A stretch of 8,386 nucleotides of DNA from an uncultured Candidatus Saccharibacteria bacterium (GCA_946479115.1 CAMLED010000038.1:1-8386); one strand, 5' to 3'. Positions 1 to 6,296 are shown, counted from the first letter of the stretch. The notes: generated by a model not told the origin, from the letters alone. Numbers and translations are program-made.

Positions 1-1355
1 GGATCTTTACCTTGGGCGATGCGCTCTTTGTTGGCTTTGATCTGTTTTTCATCGCGGAAGCTGAATTTGATCGGTGTACCAGCGAAGTTAAATTCTTCAC
101 GCATAAGGCGTTCTAGGTAGCGTTTGTATGACCAGTGAACGAATTTTAGGTTGCTACCGTAGATAACGAACCATGGTGGTGACACGTCGGTTTGGACCAT
201 GTAACGTAGTTTTGGATGCGTGTTCTTGAGGCCAGCTGGCGGGTGCTTTTGAATAGCTGTCTGCAAAAGGTCGTTAAGTTTACGAGTCTTGCATTCTTGT
301 TTACGACGAGCGTCGATATCAAGGGCTAGGTCGAATAATTTCGTGACGTTCTGACCAGTAACGCTACTGGTGAAAATAAGTGGTGCCCATGGCGTAAATT
401 TGAAGTTATACGCAATCTTTGGCGCGAGTGCATCACGGGTGTAGGCGTCTTTGTCGACAACACTATCCCATTTACTGACAACGATCACCATACCCTTGCC
501 TGCTTCGTCGATAATACCAGCCAGGCGTTGGTCTAGCTGGGTGCTCAGTTCGTTAACGTCAATTAGTAGCAAACAAACGTCTGCTTCTTCGATAGCCTGC
601 AAGGTGCGAAGTACCGAGAATTTCTCGATGCCAACTTCTTGCTTACCAGGTTTACGCATACCAGCAGTATCAAGGAGTTCGATATCTCGGGCGCCATAAC
701 GGATTGAAACGCGGTTAACGTCGCGGGTAGTACCAGCGATATTGGCAACGAGCGCCTGCTGTTTGCCGGCCAAGGTGTTGAATAGATTGCTTTTACCAAC
801 GTTTGGACGACCGATCAAAGCAACGCGCAGAACGTCGTCTGGTTCGTCTTCGAATTTAGCAGGAATAAGGTTAACGATTTCATCAAGGACATCGATAACA
901 CCTTGGTTGTGTTCCGCAGAGGTACGGATGATAGATTTGATACCGAGGCGCTTGAATTCATCGTTAGGCAATGATTCTTTCAGGTCGGCTTTGTTCGTAA
1001 CCAATAGAACTGGCTTTTTGCTTTTGAGGGCTTTTTTAGCAACAAGTTTGTCTTGGTCGCTGGCGTATTGACTACTGTCAACAACAACGAGGATGACATC
1101 AGCAGCATCGGCAGCTTCAGTAATCTGTTCTTGAATGCTGGCTTCAAATTCGTCGTTAGGGTCCTTTAGACCGGCGGTATCAACGAGCCAGAAGTTGTGG
1201 TATTTGTATTCCACGCGGCCCAAAACGTTATCACGAGTAGTACCGGCTTCGCGGGCAACGATTGCCTGCTGAGCGCGCACCATACGATTAAAAAGCGAAC
1301 TCTTACCGACGTTCGCTTGCCCAATGATTGCTACTGTTGGTAACTTTGATGCCAT
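1..1355 (-). CDS. der: Ribosome-assembly GTPase Der (EngA), 3' end cut by window edge
   Basis: Der is a cytoplasmic double GTPase needed to mature the 50S ribosomal subunit. The reading frame is open from ATG at 1355 to the left edge, giving 451 residues with no stop. The first G domain has GQANVGKS (12-19), GTTRD (38-42), DTAGL (59-63) and NKAD (121-124). The second has GRPNVGKS (183-190), GTTRD (208-212), DTAGM (229-232) and SKWD (294-297). A C-terminal KH-like domain follows (about 350-435), with the usual closing GTPI motif at 427-430. Family members are roughly 435-490 residues, so only a few residues should be missing. Oddities are Q and A in the first P-loop, where R and P are usual, and SKWD in place of NKWD in the second G4 motif; both still fit the GTPase consensus. 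An extended -10 lies 11 bases before the start and no Shine-Dalgarno site is visible, so the mRNA is probably near-leaderless. Identity is close to certain. Confidence 0.97.
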   Translation of the reverse strand, partial: MASKLPTVAIIGQANVGKSSLFNRMVRAQQAIVAREAGTTRDNVLGRVEYKYHNFWLVDTAGLKDPNDEFEASIQEQITEAADAADVILVVVDSSQYASDQDKLVAKKALKSKKPVLLVTNKADLKESLPNDEFKRLGIKSIIRTSAEHNQGVIDVLDEIVNLIPAKFEDEPDDVLRVALIGRPNVGKSNLFNTLAGKQQALVANIAGTTRDVNRVSIRYGARDIELLDTAGMRKPGKQEVGIEKFSVLRTLQAIEEADVCLLLIDVNELSTQLDQRLAGIIDEAGKGMVIVVSKWDSVVDKDAYTRDALAPKIAYNFKFTPWAPLIFTSSVTGQNVTKLFDLALDIDARRKQECKTRKLNDLLQTAIQKHPPAGLKNTHPKLRYMVQTDVSPPWFVIYGSNLKFVHWSYKRYLERLMREEFNFAGTPIKFSFRDEKQIKANKERIAQGKD

Positions 1356-1366
1356 AAACTTACGTA

Positions 1367-1375
1367 ATTATAACA
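1367..1375 (-). promoter_or_regulatory. Extended -10 promoter of der
   Basis: The minus strand reads TG-T-TATAAT, a perfect -10 hexamer (1367-1372) with the upstream TG of an extended -10. I see no convincing -35 at 16-18 bases. Only 11 bases separate the hexamer from the der ATG, so a start site about 7 bases downstream would leave a 4-5 base leader. Confidence 0.65.
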
Positions 1376-1413
1376 GAGATAAGGACAGTTTGCGAGCGTA
1401 AGCGGGATCGGAA

Positions 1414-1483
1414 TGTGTGAGACATGAAATTCGCCTCGCTTCCTGGTACGTAAATGTACCGAAAGCGAGGCGATTCTCACACA
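1414..1483. repeat. Long interrupted dyad (hairpin) between der and the 140-residue hypothetical gene
   Basis: Three nested inverted repeats share one axis. The outer arms are TGTGTGAGA (1414-1422) and TCTCACACA (1475-1483). The middle arms are TCGCCTCGCTT (1431-1441) and AAGCGAGGCGA (1463-1473), a perfect 11 base pairs. The inner arms are GGTAC (1445-1449) and GTACC (1456-1460) around a six-base loop. An eight-base bulge on one side separates the outer and middle stems. The dyad begins 8 bases past the stop of the upstream minus-strand gene, so it most likely forms the 3' end of that mRNA. Neither strand has a T-run after it, so it is not a textbook intrinsic terminator. Confidence 0.75.
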
Positions 1484-1491
1484 GAGTTTGA

Positions 1492-1914
1492 TCAGGAGGG
1501 AGTTTGTTCCCTCGTTACGTATGTAGTCGGGATGACCTTGGTGCCCTCTTCGCTTCTTGCGAACTGGAAGCTGCGACGGACGGGGTCTTCGCCAGGTTCG
1601 CATGTACCAAAAGTTCCAGCAATTGCTGTTGATGTGGACGTGAACATCCCGTGTCTAACAAGAATGTTACACGTCCTCAATCGCAATTCGGATTCAGTGG
1701 CATCACCTTGAGGTATGTATACAACCTGCTCACCTCCAACAGAGTTGATTGTGAGATGACCGCTGGCGGCATCGTATTCTCCGTTGCACGCAACGAAATT
1801 GCGCAGATCGTAGATCTGCCTTGCGGCATCAAGCGAATCTGTATACGCGATGGTACGCGTGGTTTTTGGTGGGCGGGTCATGAGAATCGTCGGCATAGCA
1901 GGTTCCAATGACAT
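1492..1914 (-). CDS. Hypothetical protein, 140 residues
   Basis: I do not recognise the family. I choose ATG at 1914 because TTGGAG sits six bases upstream as a good Shine-Dalgarno site; a longer version would begin with a TTG that lies inside that site. The product is 140 residues, soluble-looking, with no signal peptide or membrane segment. It has a Thr/Pro-rich N-terminus (about 8-24), a short charged stretch (28-38, ARQIYDLRN-like) and three cysteines (43, 82, 105). The middle (52-70) alternates hydrophobic and polar residues as a beta-rich fold would. It stops with TGA, followed by the long dyad at 1414-1483. It sits alone between the pseudouridine synthase and der with its own strong promoter, so it is probably expressed independently. 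The promoter and ribosome site support a real gene; function is unknown. Confidence 0.72.
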   Translation of the reverse strand: MSLEPAMPTILMTRPPKTTRTIAYTDSLDAARQIYDLRNFVACNGEYDAASGHLTINSVGGEQVVYIPQGDATESELRLRTCNILVRHGMFTSTSTAIAGTFGTCEPGEDPVRRSFQFARSEEGTKVIPTTYVTREQTPS

Positions 1915-1960
1915 GGTAGACTCCAATTCTGATCAGTTGTCGATGTGCGAGAATAATTGC

Positions 1961-1989
1961 ATTATATCACAAATATGTAAAAAATGCAA
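1961..1989 (-). promoter_or_regulatory. Sigma-70-type promoter of the 140-residue hypothetical gene
   Basis: The minus strand has TTGCAT as the -35 (1984-1989), a 17-base spacer and TATAAT as the -10 (1961-1966), with TG one base before the -10 (extended -10). A 7-bp inverted repeat, ATTGCAT at 1956-1962 and ATGCAAT at 1984-1990, overlaps both elements and could be an operator. The predicted leader is about 40 bases and contains a proper Shine-Dalgarno site, unlike der and the 355-residue gene. Confidence 0.8.
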
Positions 1990-2002
1990 TACGCTTACGC
2001 AT
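1979..2002 (-). terminator. Weak intrinsic terminator after the pseudouridine synthase
   Basis: On the minus strand a short stem (arms 1998-2002 and 1989-1993, five pairs including one G-U, four-base loop) is followed after five bases by six T residues (1984-1979). It starts 7 bases past the synthase stop codon and overlaps the next gene's -35 element. The stem is short, so leaky termination is likely. Confidence 0.4.
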
Positions 2003-2009
2003 ATATCAC

Positions 2010-2711
2010 CTAGCGCATATCGACGATTTCGAACTTTCCGGGACGTATATCACCAATTGAATAATTACCGAAATTAGTACGGTGAAGCTTCTTCACCTCA
2101 TAACCAAGGCTCGCAAATGTGCGGCGGATCTGGCGATTGCGACCTTCGGTCATTACGACTTTCCATTCGTCACGGTTGTCATCCGATAGTCGCTCCAGAG
2201 TCAATTTACTTGGTCCGTCTTCGAGTTGAACACCGTAATCATTAATCATCTGCTGATGTAGTGGTTCCAGATCACGGTCTAGGCGGACATTATAAATCTT
2301 AGTCTTGGCGAACTTAGGATGTGTCAGGCGATAGGTAAAATCACCATCGTTAGTAAGGATAATTAACCCAGAGCTATTAAAGTCGAGGCGCCCTACTGTT
2401 TTGAGGCTATGGTATTCCGGTGGCAATAGCTCGTAGATGGTCGGTAGATCACCCTGTGAGCGACGTGAGCATACATATCCGGCAGGTTTATTGAATGCCA
2501 AGTATTGTAGGTCTGCTGAGGCTGTGACGGGCTTGCCGTTCACGATCACTTCGTCACCTTCGTTAATACGGGCGCCTAGGTCAATGACGATGCCATTTAC
2601 TTTGACATAGCCACGTTCAATATACTCGTCGGCTTCACGACGAGAAAGACCCAAATGCAGGGCAAGATATTTATTCAGACGCAGGGTCTTGTCGGGTTCA
2701 GGAAGACTCAT
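2010..2711 (-). CDS. RluB/RsuA-family 16S/23S rRNA pseudouridine synthase
   Basis: This cytoplasmic enzyme isomerises a specific uridine in rRNA to pseudouridine. It has 233 residues, normal for the short members of the family. An S4 RNA-binding domain occupies about 9-55 (LRLNKYLALHLGLSRREADE region). The catalytic domain carries GRLDFNSSGL at 107-116, with the predicted catalytic aspartate at 110, followed by LTNDGD (119-124). The C-terminal signature EGRNRQIRR (189-197) leads into KLHR (208-211). The NRQIRR form fits RluB-like proteins better than RsuA, but the target uridine cannot be read from sequence. The start lies 16 bases after the response-regulator stop, so the two can be co-transcribed. 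An extended -10 (TGTTATACT) also ends 7 bases before the ATG, offering a leaderless transcript. AGGA lies only two bases from the ATG, too close for a good ribosome site. Confidence 0.92.
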   Translation of the reverse strand: MSLPEPDKTLRLNKYLALHLGLSRREADEYIERGYVKVNGIVIDLGARINEGDEVIVNGKPVTASADLQYLAFNKPAGYVCSRRSQGDLPTIYELLPPEYHSLKTVGRLDFNSSGLIILTNDGDFTYRLTHPKFAKTKIYNVRLDRDLEPLHQQMINDYGVQLEDGPSKLTLERLSDDNRDEWKVVMTEGRNRQIRRTFASLGYEVKKLHRTNFGNYSIGDIRPGKFEIVDMR

Positions 2712-2718
2712 TGTCCTA

Positions 2719-2727
2719 AGTATAACA
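2719..2727 (-). promoter_or_regulatory. Extended -10 element just before the pseudouridine synthase start
   Basis: The minus strand reads TG-T-TATACT in the 16-base gap after the response-regulator gene. Seven bases separate the hexamer from the ATG, so a start site at the usual distance falls on or one base before the A of the start codon: a leaderless mRNA. There is no clear -35, and the upstream sequence belongs to the Pro/Ala-rich coding tail. Confidence 0.5.
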
Positions 2728-3537
2728 CTAGTACGCCGTTGGAGCTGGCGGTTGTGGAGGATTAGTCGGTGCTGGCGGTACAGTTGGAGGTGTCATAGGA
2801 GCAGCAACTGGTGCTGGTGGCATGACTGGAGGTTGCGGTGTTGGCATTGCTGTTGGTGCAGGCGCAACAGGTGCGGCTGGAGCTGGTGCTGCAGAGGCGT
2901 TACCTAATTCTTGGTCAATTAGGCTACCAAGATCTGGCTTGCTGTCAGCTGTTTGTGGCATAGGATGGATCACACGGTCACCTAGGTTAGCAGGACGAGG
3001 TGTCGAGAACGGTGCAGTTGGTTGTGGAAGGCCACCTGGTGCTGTAGTTTCAACAGGAGTTTGATACGTTGGCGCTGGTTGGCGTGGTGGTACAGCAGGA
3101 GACGCAGAGCGGTCAGCTGGTGCAGCTGCTGGTGTTGCAAAATTATTGCCACCAGGAGTGCTGACTGGCGCATCAGCGAGTACTTCGTGGACGGTGCGGA
3201 CAACGTCTTCGATACCAACTTGAGATTTAACCAAATAGCGATCAGCACCAAGGGCTTGGCCACGGGCGCGCTGATCTTCGCTGCTAAGAGCGGTCATCAT
3301 GATTACTTTGATGTCTTTTGTTTCAGTGGTCGAACGCAGAATATCCAACATGTCAAAGCCGCTAATCTTTGGCATCATCACATCACTCACAATTAATTGT
3401 GGGCGTTCTTTGATGGCCATAGCAAGCGCTTCTTCGCCGTCACCAGCTGATACGATGTCGTATCCCTCGGCTAACAGGCGTACGCCATAGATTTCACGTA
3501 GACTTTTGTCGTCTTCTACCAGTAGTATTTTGGTCAT
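2728..3537 (-). CDS. Response regulator: CheY-like receiver with long Pro/Ala-rich tail
   Basis: This is the phosphate-accepting partner of the adjacent histidine kinase. Of 269 residues, about 1-122 form a receiver domain. The acidic pair D9/D10 follows the first strand, the phospho-acceptor is D52 in VSDVMMP, T82 lies in MMTAL, and the conserved lysine is K104 in YLVKS. All key residues are present, so it should be phosphorylatable. There is no DNA-binding or enzymatic output domain. Residues 125-269 are a low-complexity Pro/Ala/Thr-rich tail, probably disordered. An island of more ordinary composition, about 181-214 (RPANLGDRVIHPMPQ to LGSLIDQELG), may be a short binding helix. The start is ATG at 3537, with AGGGG five bases upstream. 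It lies 59 bases downstream of the kinase stop, in the same direction. Output probably acts through protein contacts. The family call is firm; the regulatory target is unknown. Confidence 0.94.
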   Translation of the reverse strand: MTKILLVEDDKSLREIYGVRLLAEGYDIVSAGDGEEALAMAIKERPQLIVSDVMMPKISGFDMLDILRSTTETKDIKVIMMTALSSEDQRARGQALGADRYLVKSQVGIEDVVRTVHEVLADAPVSTPGGNNFATPAAAPADRSASPAVPPRQPAPTYQTPVETTAPGGLPQPTAPFSTPRPANLGDRVIHPMPQTADSKPDLGSLIDQELGNASAAPAPAAPVAPAPTAMPTPQPPVMPPAPVAAPMTPPTVPPAPTNPPQPPAPTAY

Positions 3538-3547
3538 ATTATCCCCT

Positions 3548-3576
3548 ATTGTACTGAACTACTTTTGAAAATGCTA
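3548..3576 (-). promoter_or_regulatory. Possible internal promoter of the response regulator
   Basis: The minus strand has TAGCAT (3571-3576), a 17-base spacer and TACAAT (3548-3553), ten bases before the ATG. The AGGGG that serves as ribosome site for read-through mRNA (3543-3547) lies between the -10 and the start codon. A transcript from this promoter would begin about three bases before the ATG and lose that site. The kinase and regulator may thus be transcribed together and the regulator also alone. Confidence 0.45.
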
Positions 3577-3596
3577 TAGCTCTTATGGTTGATTTT

Positions 3597-5519
3597 TTAA
3601 TTTTGATTTCGAGGTGGGACTACAACGTCCATCGTACGAGGCTGCACATATTGGCGAGGATCTTGTTCGATAGCTGTCAGTGGTGTGTTCTGAAGTGGGC
3701 GGGATGAGAGCGGCGTTGGAATGACTGGCGCTGGCGGAGCTATTGGTGCAGCTGGTACTGGAGCCGGAGCTGGAGCAGCGATTGGCTCAGGCGCGGGCGG
3801 AGCGACTGGCGCTGCTGCAATGACTGGCGGCTGCGGTGCTACTGGCGGAACAACAGGTGCCGTTTCCTCAATGACGGGTTCTTCGGTTTGTGTGCTGATA
3901 GTTTCGATCATTTGCATAGCGTCTTCGTGGCTGGTGCGTGGCAGTTCAACGTAGAACGTGCTTCCCTGTTTGTATTCGCTATCTACCCATAGACGGCCAT
4001 TCATGGTTTCAACGAGGCGGCGGCAAAGATATAGTCCTAGGCCGGTGCCGCCAATTTCGCGTGTTTCGGTGTTGTCGACGCGGTAGAATTTTTGGAATAA
4101 GTGCACTTGGTCTTCTTTTGGAATGCCAATACCGCTGTCTGCCACACTAATGGTGACGTGATCCGTATCGCCGTTAATATCAACGACAACATCGCCCTTT
4201 GGTGTGTATTTGATGGCATTCTCAACCAAATTACCAATAACCTCACGCAGGTGGTCGTTATCAACATTCACATAGAACACAGGATTAAGCCGGCGCTCGA
4301 TACGTTCGCCTTCTGGCATTGGCTTAAAGAGTGTCCGTAGGCCTTTTTCGTCTGCCTTTGGTTTCAGGCCTTCGATAATTTCGTGAGTAAAGGCCACGAC
4401 ATCAACGACCTTCGGATTGTTAGATAGGCGGCCATCTTCTGCCTTGGTGACGTCTAGGAGGTCCTGGAAGAGCCGTCCTAGGTGCTGGGCTGAGGCGTGG
4501 GCTTTGTTAATAAAGTCACGGGCTTTCTCGTCGATAGTTGCCGTAGCTGGGTTTAATGCTAATCCCAAGTAGCCTTCAATTGATGCTACCGGTGTGCGCA
4601 TTTCGTGGCTAGCGGTGCTAATAAATTCGGCTTGCTCGCGTTCTTCGGTCTTTTCCTTGGTGATATCGCGAAAAACAATGATTGCCCCTGCCCCTAACTG
4701 GCCAACTGGCGAGACATTAACAGATACCAGCAGCCGTTTTTCAGAATTTGTCAGTAGGAATAAGTCACTTGTTGTCACCTGCTGATTAGTAGCCAGCGTA
4801 TTAGCCACAGGATCATTAGCAGTCGTGACCTCATTGCCGTTTTTATCAAGTAATTTTAGGACTGATTTGTAGCTAAGCGCTAGCGCATCTTGCTTGCCCC
4901 AGCCAATGATTTGCTGCGCTGCTGGGTTGATCAGTTGAATAACACCTTGGCTATTGACTGCAATAACACCATCGGCGATGGCGTTAATGACGACTTCGGC
5001 TTTGTTCGCAACTTGACTCAGCTCGCTTGCCAGGTCGCGGTAGGCACGATCGCTCGAGCTGGTGGTTGATGACTTCGCGTGCCAAATAAAGTAACTGACG
5101 ACTAGTGGTAATTCACCAGCCAGGACAATCGCAACGATCATTTCTCTGGTGAGCGTATCGGCAGATAGCTGCACGAACAGATATACTAATGTCGCAGCGA
5201 ATAATGGGAGTAGCCCGTAATAACTAAAGACACCCGCAAAGACAGCGACGACAATCCATAATGCAAGGAATGGTGAGTCGCTATGGCCAGTACTGAGAAT
5301 AAGTGCTGCGGTCATTGCGACTAAAAGCATAAAGGCGCTAAACGATCCCCAGAAGATATATTTTTGCGGTACCCAGAAATACGAGACAAGTGCGGCCACA
5401 AACGCCGTCGCCGCCATGCCCGCTACCGTATTACTCACCAGCAGCGCCGCGCCAACGTCGTTCATGTCGGCAAAGGCTGACCAGACATACAGGGCTAAAA
5501 TAATACCGGCCACTAACAT
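3597..5519 (-). CDS. Membrane PAS-domain sensor histidine kinase with Pro/Ala-rich C-terminal tail
   Basis: This sensor autophosphorylates and passes phosphate to the neighbouring response regulator. Of 640 residues, about 1-146 form roughly six hydrophobic helices (near 1-17, 22-49, 55-77, 84-98, 102-118, 128-146), with no large extracellular domain, so the signal is probably sensed in or near the membrane. There is no HAMP domain; a PAS domain (about 172-288) follows directly. The dimerisation domain has STASHEMRTP with phospho-accepting H305. The ATPase domain shows the N box (GNLVENAIKYTP, N434), DSGIGIP (461-467), FQKFYR (475-480) and GGTGLGLYL (490-498). The catalytic core ends near 528; the last 110 residues are low-complexity and Pro/Ala-rich, like the tail of its partner. 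I use ATG at 5519, preceded by GAGG at five bases, but the frame is open for 23 more codons (see findings). Confidence 0.95.
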   Translation of the reverse strand: MLVAGIILALYVWSAFADMNDVGAALLVSNTVAGMAATAFVAALVSYFWVPQKYIFWGSFSAFMLLVAMTAALILSTGHSDSPFLALWIVVAVFAGVFSYYGLLPLFAATLVYLFVQLSADTLTREMIVAIVLAGELPLVVSYFIWHAKSSTTSSSDRAYRDLASELSQVANKAEVVINAIADGVIAVNSQGVIQLINPAAQQIIGWGKQDALALSYKSVLKLLDKNGNEVTTANDPVANTLATNQQVTTSDLFLLTNSEKRLLVSVNVSPVGQLGAGAIIVFRDITKEKTEEREQAEFISTASHEMRTPVASIEGYLGLALNPATATIDEKARDFINKAHASAQHLGRLFQDLLDVTKAEDGRLSNNPKVVDVVAFTHEIIEGLKPKADEKGLRTLFKPMPEGERIERRLNPVFYVNVDNDHLREVIGNLVENAIKYTPKGDVVVDINGDTDHVTISVADSGIGIPKEDQVHLFQKFYRVDNTETREIGGTGLGLYLCRRLVETMNGRLWVDSEYKQGSTFYVELPRTSHEDAMQMIETISTQTEEPVIEETAPVVPPVAPQPPVIAAAPVAPPAPEPIAAPAPAPVPAAPIAPPAPVIPTPLSSRPLQNTPLTAIEQDPRQYVQPRTMDVVVPPRNQN

Positions 5520-5612
5520 AATCGCCTCGCAAATGCGGCGATGCCAAAATCGATTCAGCGATAGCGGTTTGATTGTGTAGCCCCCTACTTAAGGTATTTT
5601 GCTTATGGCATG

Positions 5613-5641
5613 ATTATGACGAAAAAAACTGGTTTAGGCAA
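5613..5641 (-). promoter_or_regulatory. Promoter of the histidine kinase operon
   Basis: The minus strand has TTGCCT (5636-5641), a 17-base spacer and CATAAT (5613-5618). It begins exactly where the T-run of the preceding terminator ends. The leader to the ATG at 5519 would be about 85-90 bases and contains an AGGGGG sequence at 5581-5586 that is not followed by any ATG, GTG or TTG at usable distance. Confidence 0.5.
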
Positions 5642-5711
5642 GCCAAATTAAAAGCGTCCCACGCCTTACGAATAGGAGCGCGGAAGCATCCTTGTCGTAG
5701 GGCGTGGGACG
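5642..5711 (-). terminator. Intrinsic terminator of the 48-residue small gene
   Basis: Arms at 5655-5671 and 5695-5711 pair over 17 positions with a single mismatch on the minus strand (a G-U pair on the plus strand). An inner AGGA/TCCT pairing is possible inside the loop. On the minus strand the stem is followed by CTTTTAATTT, a usable T-run, starting 34 bases past the small gene's stop. It insulates the kinase promoter next to it. The plus-strand side (CGGGTACC) has no T-run, so it works in one direction. Confidence 0.75.
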
Positions 5712-5744
5712 GGTACCTTTCAGTATGAGATGGGCGGTAGCCTG

Positions 5745-5891
5745 CTAATGTGCAGACTGTTGGATGGTGATGGTGTTTTCATGATCGGCAAGTTGCTGCG
5801 TGAGCATATCTACCAATACCGTGTCGTGAGCTTGCTGCGCATTTGCGATTTTTGCTTCAAGCTGCGCCTTGCGGCTGCTGGTTTCTGACAT
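5745..5891 (-). CDS. Hypothetical small protein, 48 residues
   Basis: The frame runs from ATG at 5891 to TAG at 5745 and encodes 48 residues, starting MSETSSRKAQLEAKIANAQQ and ending TITIQQSAH. I do not recognise it. Residues 7-40 are rich in Ala, Gln, Leu and Glu with heptad-like spacing, so a single amphipathic or coiled-coil helix is likely. There are no membrane segments and no cysteines. AGAAGGTG lies five bases before the ATG, the strongest Shine-Dalgarno site in the window. A promoter-like element lies upstream and a strong hairpin terminator downstream, making a complete stand-alone unit. This framing is the main evidence that so short a frame is a gene. A role as a small regulator or partner protein is only a guess. 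Confidence 0.7.
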   Translation of the reverse strand: MSETSSRKAQLEAKIANAQQAHDTVLVDMLTQQLADHENTITIQQSAH

Positions 5892-5922
5892 TTCGTCACC
5901 TTCTCTCTGTTAAGGTACTTTT

Positions 5923-5952
5923 ATTAAAACATAGGTGTTGTGGATCGGTAAA
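5923..5952 (-). promoter_or_regulatory. Candidate promoter of the 48-residue small gene
   Basis: The minus strand reads TG-T-TTTAAT (5923-5931), an imperfect extended -10, with TTTACC (5947-5952) 18 bases upstream as a partial -35. It would give a leader of about 25 bases holding the AGAAGGTG ribosome site. The match is moderate. Confidence 0.4.
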
Positions 5953-5957
5953 CTGTT

Positions 5958-5987
5958 AAATAAAAGAACGCCCATGACTGGGCGCTC
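5958..5987 (-). terminator. Intrinsic terminator of the 83-residue hypothetical gene
   Basis: CGCCCA (minus strand, 5984-5979), loop GTCA and TGGGCG form a perfect six-pair stem, extendable to nine pairs with GAG/TTC including one G-U. TTCTTTTATTT follows. It lies 16 bases past the stop codon at 6004. The plus strand also has CTCCTTTTT after the same stem, so weak bidirectional action is possible, but no plus-strand gene leads into it. Confidence 0.8.
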
Positions 5988-6003
5988 CTTTTTCACCTCC
6001 CTA

Positions 6004-6255
6004 CTAATTGATACTTAGTAGGGTCCAGCTGCCGCCTTGGTTGTCGGTACGTAGGCAGTAGTCGTTCGCACCGTCACTGAGTGTCAGGATCTGTGCGATA
6101 CGCTCGCCGCTACGAATGACCGTGCGAAGACCCGCGTCTAGGAAATTGTAGGTTGTTCCCCCGTATTCCATGCGACGTGGGTAAGCGCGTAGGTCGCGAC
6201 CGAATCCCATTGCGGTGATTGTAACTGGACTGTTAATAGTAGTGAATTTGTTCAT
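6004..6255 (-). CDS. Hypothetical protein, 83 residues
   Basis: I choose ATG at 6255 because AGGAG lies seven bases upstream. A longer frame to 6315 would run through the upstream terminator's T-run and add a low-complexity Lys/Ser/Ile stretch, which is unlikely. The product is 83 residues, beginning MNKFTTINSPVTITAMGFGR. It has a basic patch (DLRAYPRRMEY, 21-31) and a C-terminal half of alternating beta-type strands ending GGSWTLLSIN (74-83). There is one cysteine, and no signal peptide or membrane helix. This looks like a small compact beta-rich domain, perhaps nucleic-acid or protein binding given its basic N-terminal half, but that is inference. A terminator follows at once. No convincing promoter is visible between it and the terminator at 6297-6330, so read-through may be used. 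I do not recognise a named family. Confidence 0.8.
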   Translation of the reverse strand: MNKFTTINSPVTITAMGFGRDLRAYPRRMEYGGTTYNFLDAGLRTVIRSGERIAQILTLSDGANDYCLRTDNQGGSWTLLSIN

Positions 6256-6296
6256 ATTCTTACTCCTCGAGATTTTGATTGATTTATTTTTGGTAA

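Noticed and set aside
1331..1603. Minus-strand 90-codon frame across the dyad and the end of the 140-residue gene
   Set aside because: It overlaps two better supported genes in another frame and reads through the hairpin; composition is not protein-like.
1396..2000. Nine-base inverted repeat GCGTAAGCG (1396-1404) / CGCTTACGC (1992-2000) flanking the 140-residue gene like cassette ends
   Set aside because: Nine-base matches of this kind are expected many times by chance in 8 kb, it does not extend further, and there is no transposase or target duplication.
2689..3064. Plus-strand frames rich in Trp, Gly and Ala opposite the response-regulator tail
   Set aside because: They are antisense to the Pro/Ala-rich coding repeats; GGT/GCT-rich complement yields long stop-free but low-complexity frames with no ribosome site.
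3721..3954. Plus-strand Gly/Ala-rich frame opposite the kinase tail
   Set aside because: It is the complement of the Pro/Ala codons of the kinase tail, with no promoter or ribosome site and no recognisable protein features.
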